Source of the DNA: Nematopogon swammerdamellus
Lineage: Eukaryota; Arthropoda; Insecta; Lepidoptera; Adelidae
DNA: 64,000 nt
Assembly (NCBI GenBank): GCA_946902875.1
Contig: OX336348.1
Coordinates: 15,711,741-15,775,740, forward strand
Reading direction: 5' to 3'
Shown here: piece by piece, positions 63,906 to 64,000 of the stretch
Layout: each line of letters opens with the position of its first letter
Numbering within the stretch: position 1 is the first letter of the stretch
Translations under genes and position numbers: made by a program
The notes under the pieces: generated by a model
Databases searched by the model: none
Told to the model about the DNA's origin: nothing
What the model saw: only the letters and a program-made list of their open reading frames with translations

Positions 63906-64000
63906 CTTTTCCAGAACAATATCTGACACTTCCTTACTATCATTTTATTTGATTTACGTTTTGTTTATAGACGTCCAGAGATACCAACCTTGCGGTTACA
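63906..64000. other. Window end, no gene assigned
   Basis: T-rich sequence (TTATTTGATTTACGTTTTGT) right after RT homology ends. The expected gypsy thumb and RNase H are not visible in these bases. Confidence 0.4.

Overview
This window is eukaryotic DNA made almost entirely of transposable elements and tandem repeats; I see no convincing single-copy host gene. The content points to a lepidopteran (moth or butterfly). It carries dispersed motifs I know from moth and butterfly genomes: ends reading GCCCGCGACTTCGTCCGCG, the CACCGAGGGTTCCGTA repeat followed by runs of GACGGACAGAC, and CATA microsatellites joined to a GTTTCCCGGTGGGGTAGGCAG block. CR1-like, RLE-type, gypsy, BEL/Pao and Harbinger elements accompany them. 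There are no operons, ribosome binding sites or CRISPR arrays. The density of nested and duplicated repeats would fit a W chromosome, pericentromere or other heterochromatin, but that is inference.

Layout. 1-13.1 kb: a pentanucleotide tract, about 21 copies of a 68-bp satellite, a foldback element with 304-bp arms, a decayed RLE-type LINE (minus strand), and a composite mobile unit here called Y (6508-8920). Y holds a 130-bp minisatellite, the C-terminal end of a Pif1/Helitron-type helicase and a 547-bp palindrome. A SINE with a 5S rRNA-like segment, a decayed transposon ORF and a TIR element follow. 13.2-22.8 kb: another SINE and a CR1-like LINE (coiled-coil/esterase ORF1, endonuclease-RT ORF2) whose ORF2 is split by a 2031-bp solo LTR with a 4-bp target duplication. 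23.2-38.3 kb: a second, rearranged copy of the first 12.9 kb. The satellite and foldback part is almost identical between copies, while the rest differs by roughly 1-2% and by several insertions.

38.3-47.1 kb: several 5'-truncated LINEs and a Harbinger-type element whose transposase and Myb-like genes converge across an internal deletion. 47.2-51.8 kb: a tandem array of tRNA-derived SINE units, two families of longer tandem repeats, and a lepidopteran repeat with inverted ends. 52-64 kb: a YqaJ-like nuclease fragment, then a Ty3/gypsy element (gag, protease, RT on the plus strand) that has been hit by a SINE (TSD AATCCA) and by an 8.4-kb BEL/Pao element in the opposite orientation (TSD ACTGT). 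The BEL element has two 2.2-kb LTRs, a tRNA-Tyr primer site, a polypurine tract and gag-protease, but no RT or integrase. One of its LTRs carries a further insertion.

The genes here are parts of selfish elements and do not form a pathway. The most informative signals are: palindrome arms that share copy-specific bases, which implies arm-to-arm conversion or re-formation on transposition; the extended tRNA-Tyr match at the BEL primer site; a TGA-CTA leaky-stop context between BEL gag and protease; the 5S-like SINE module; and the contrasting ages of adjacent duplicated blocks.
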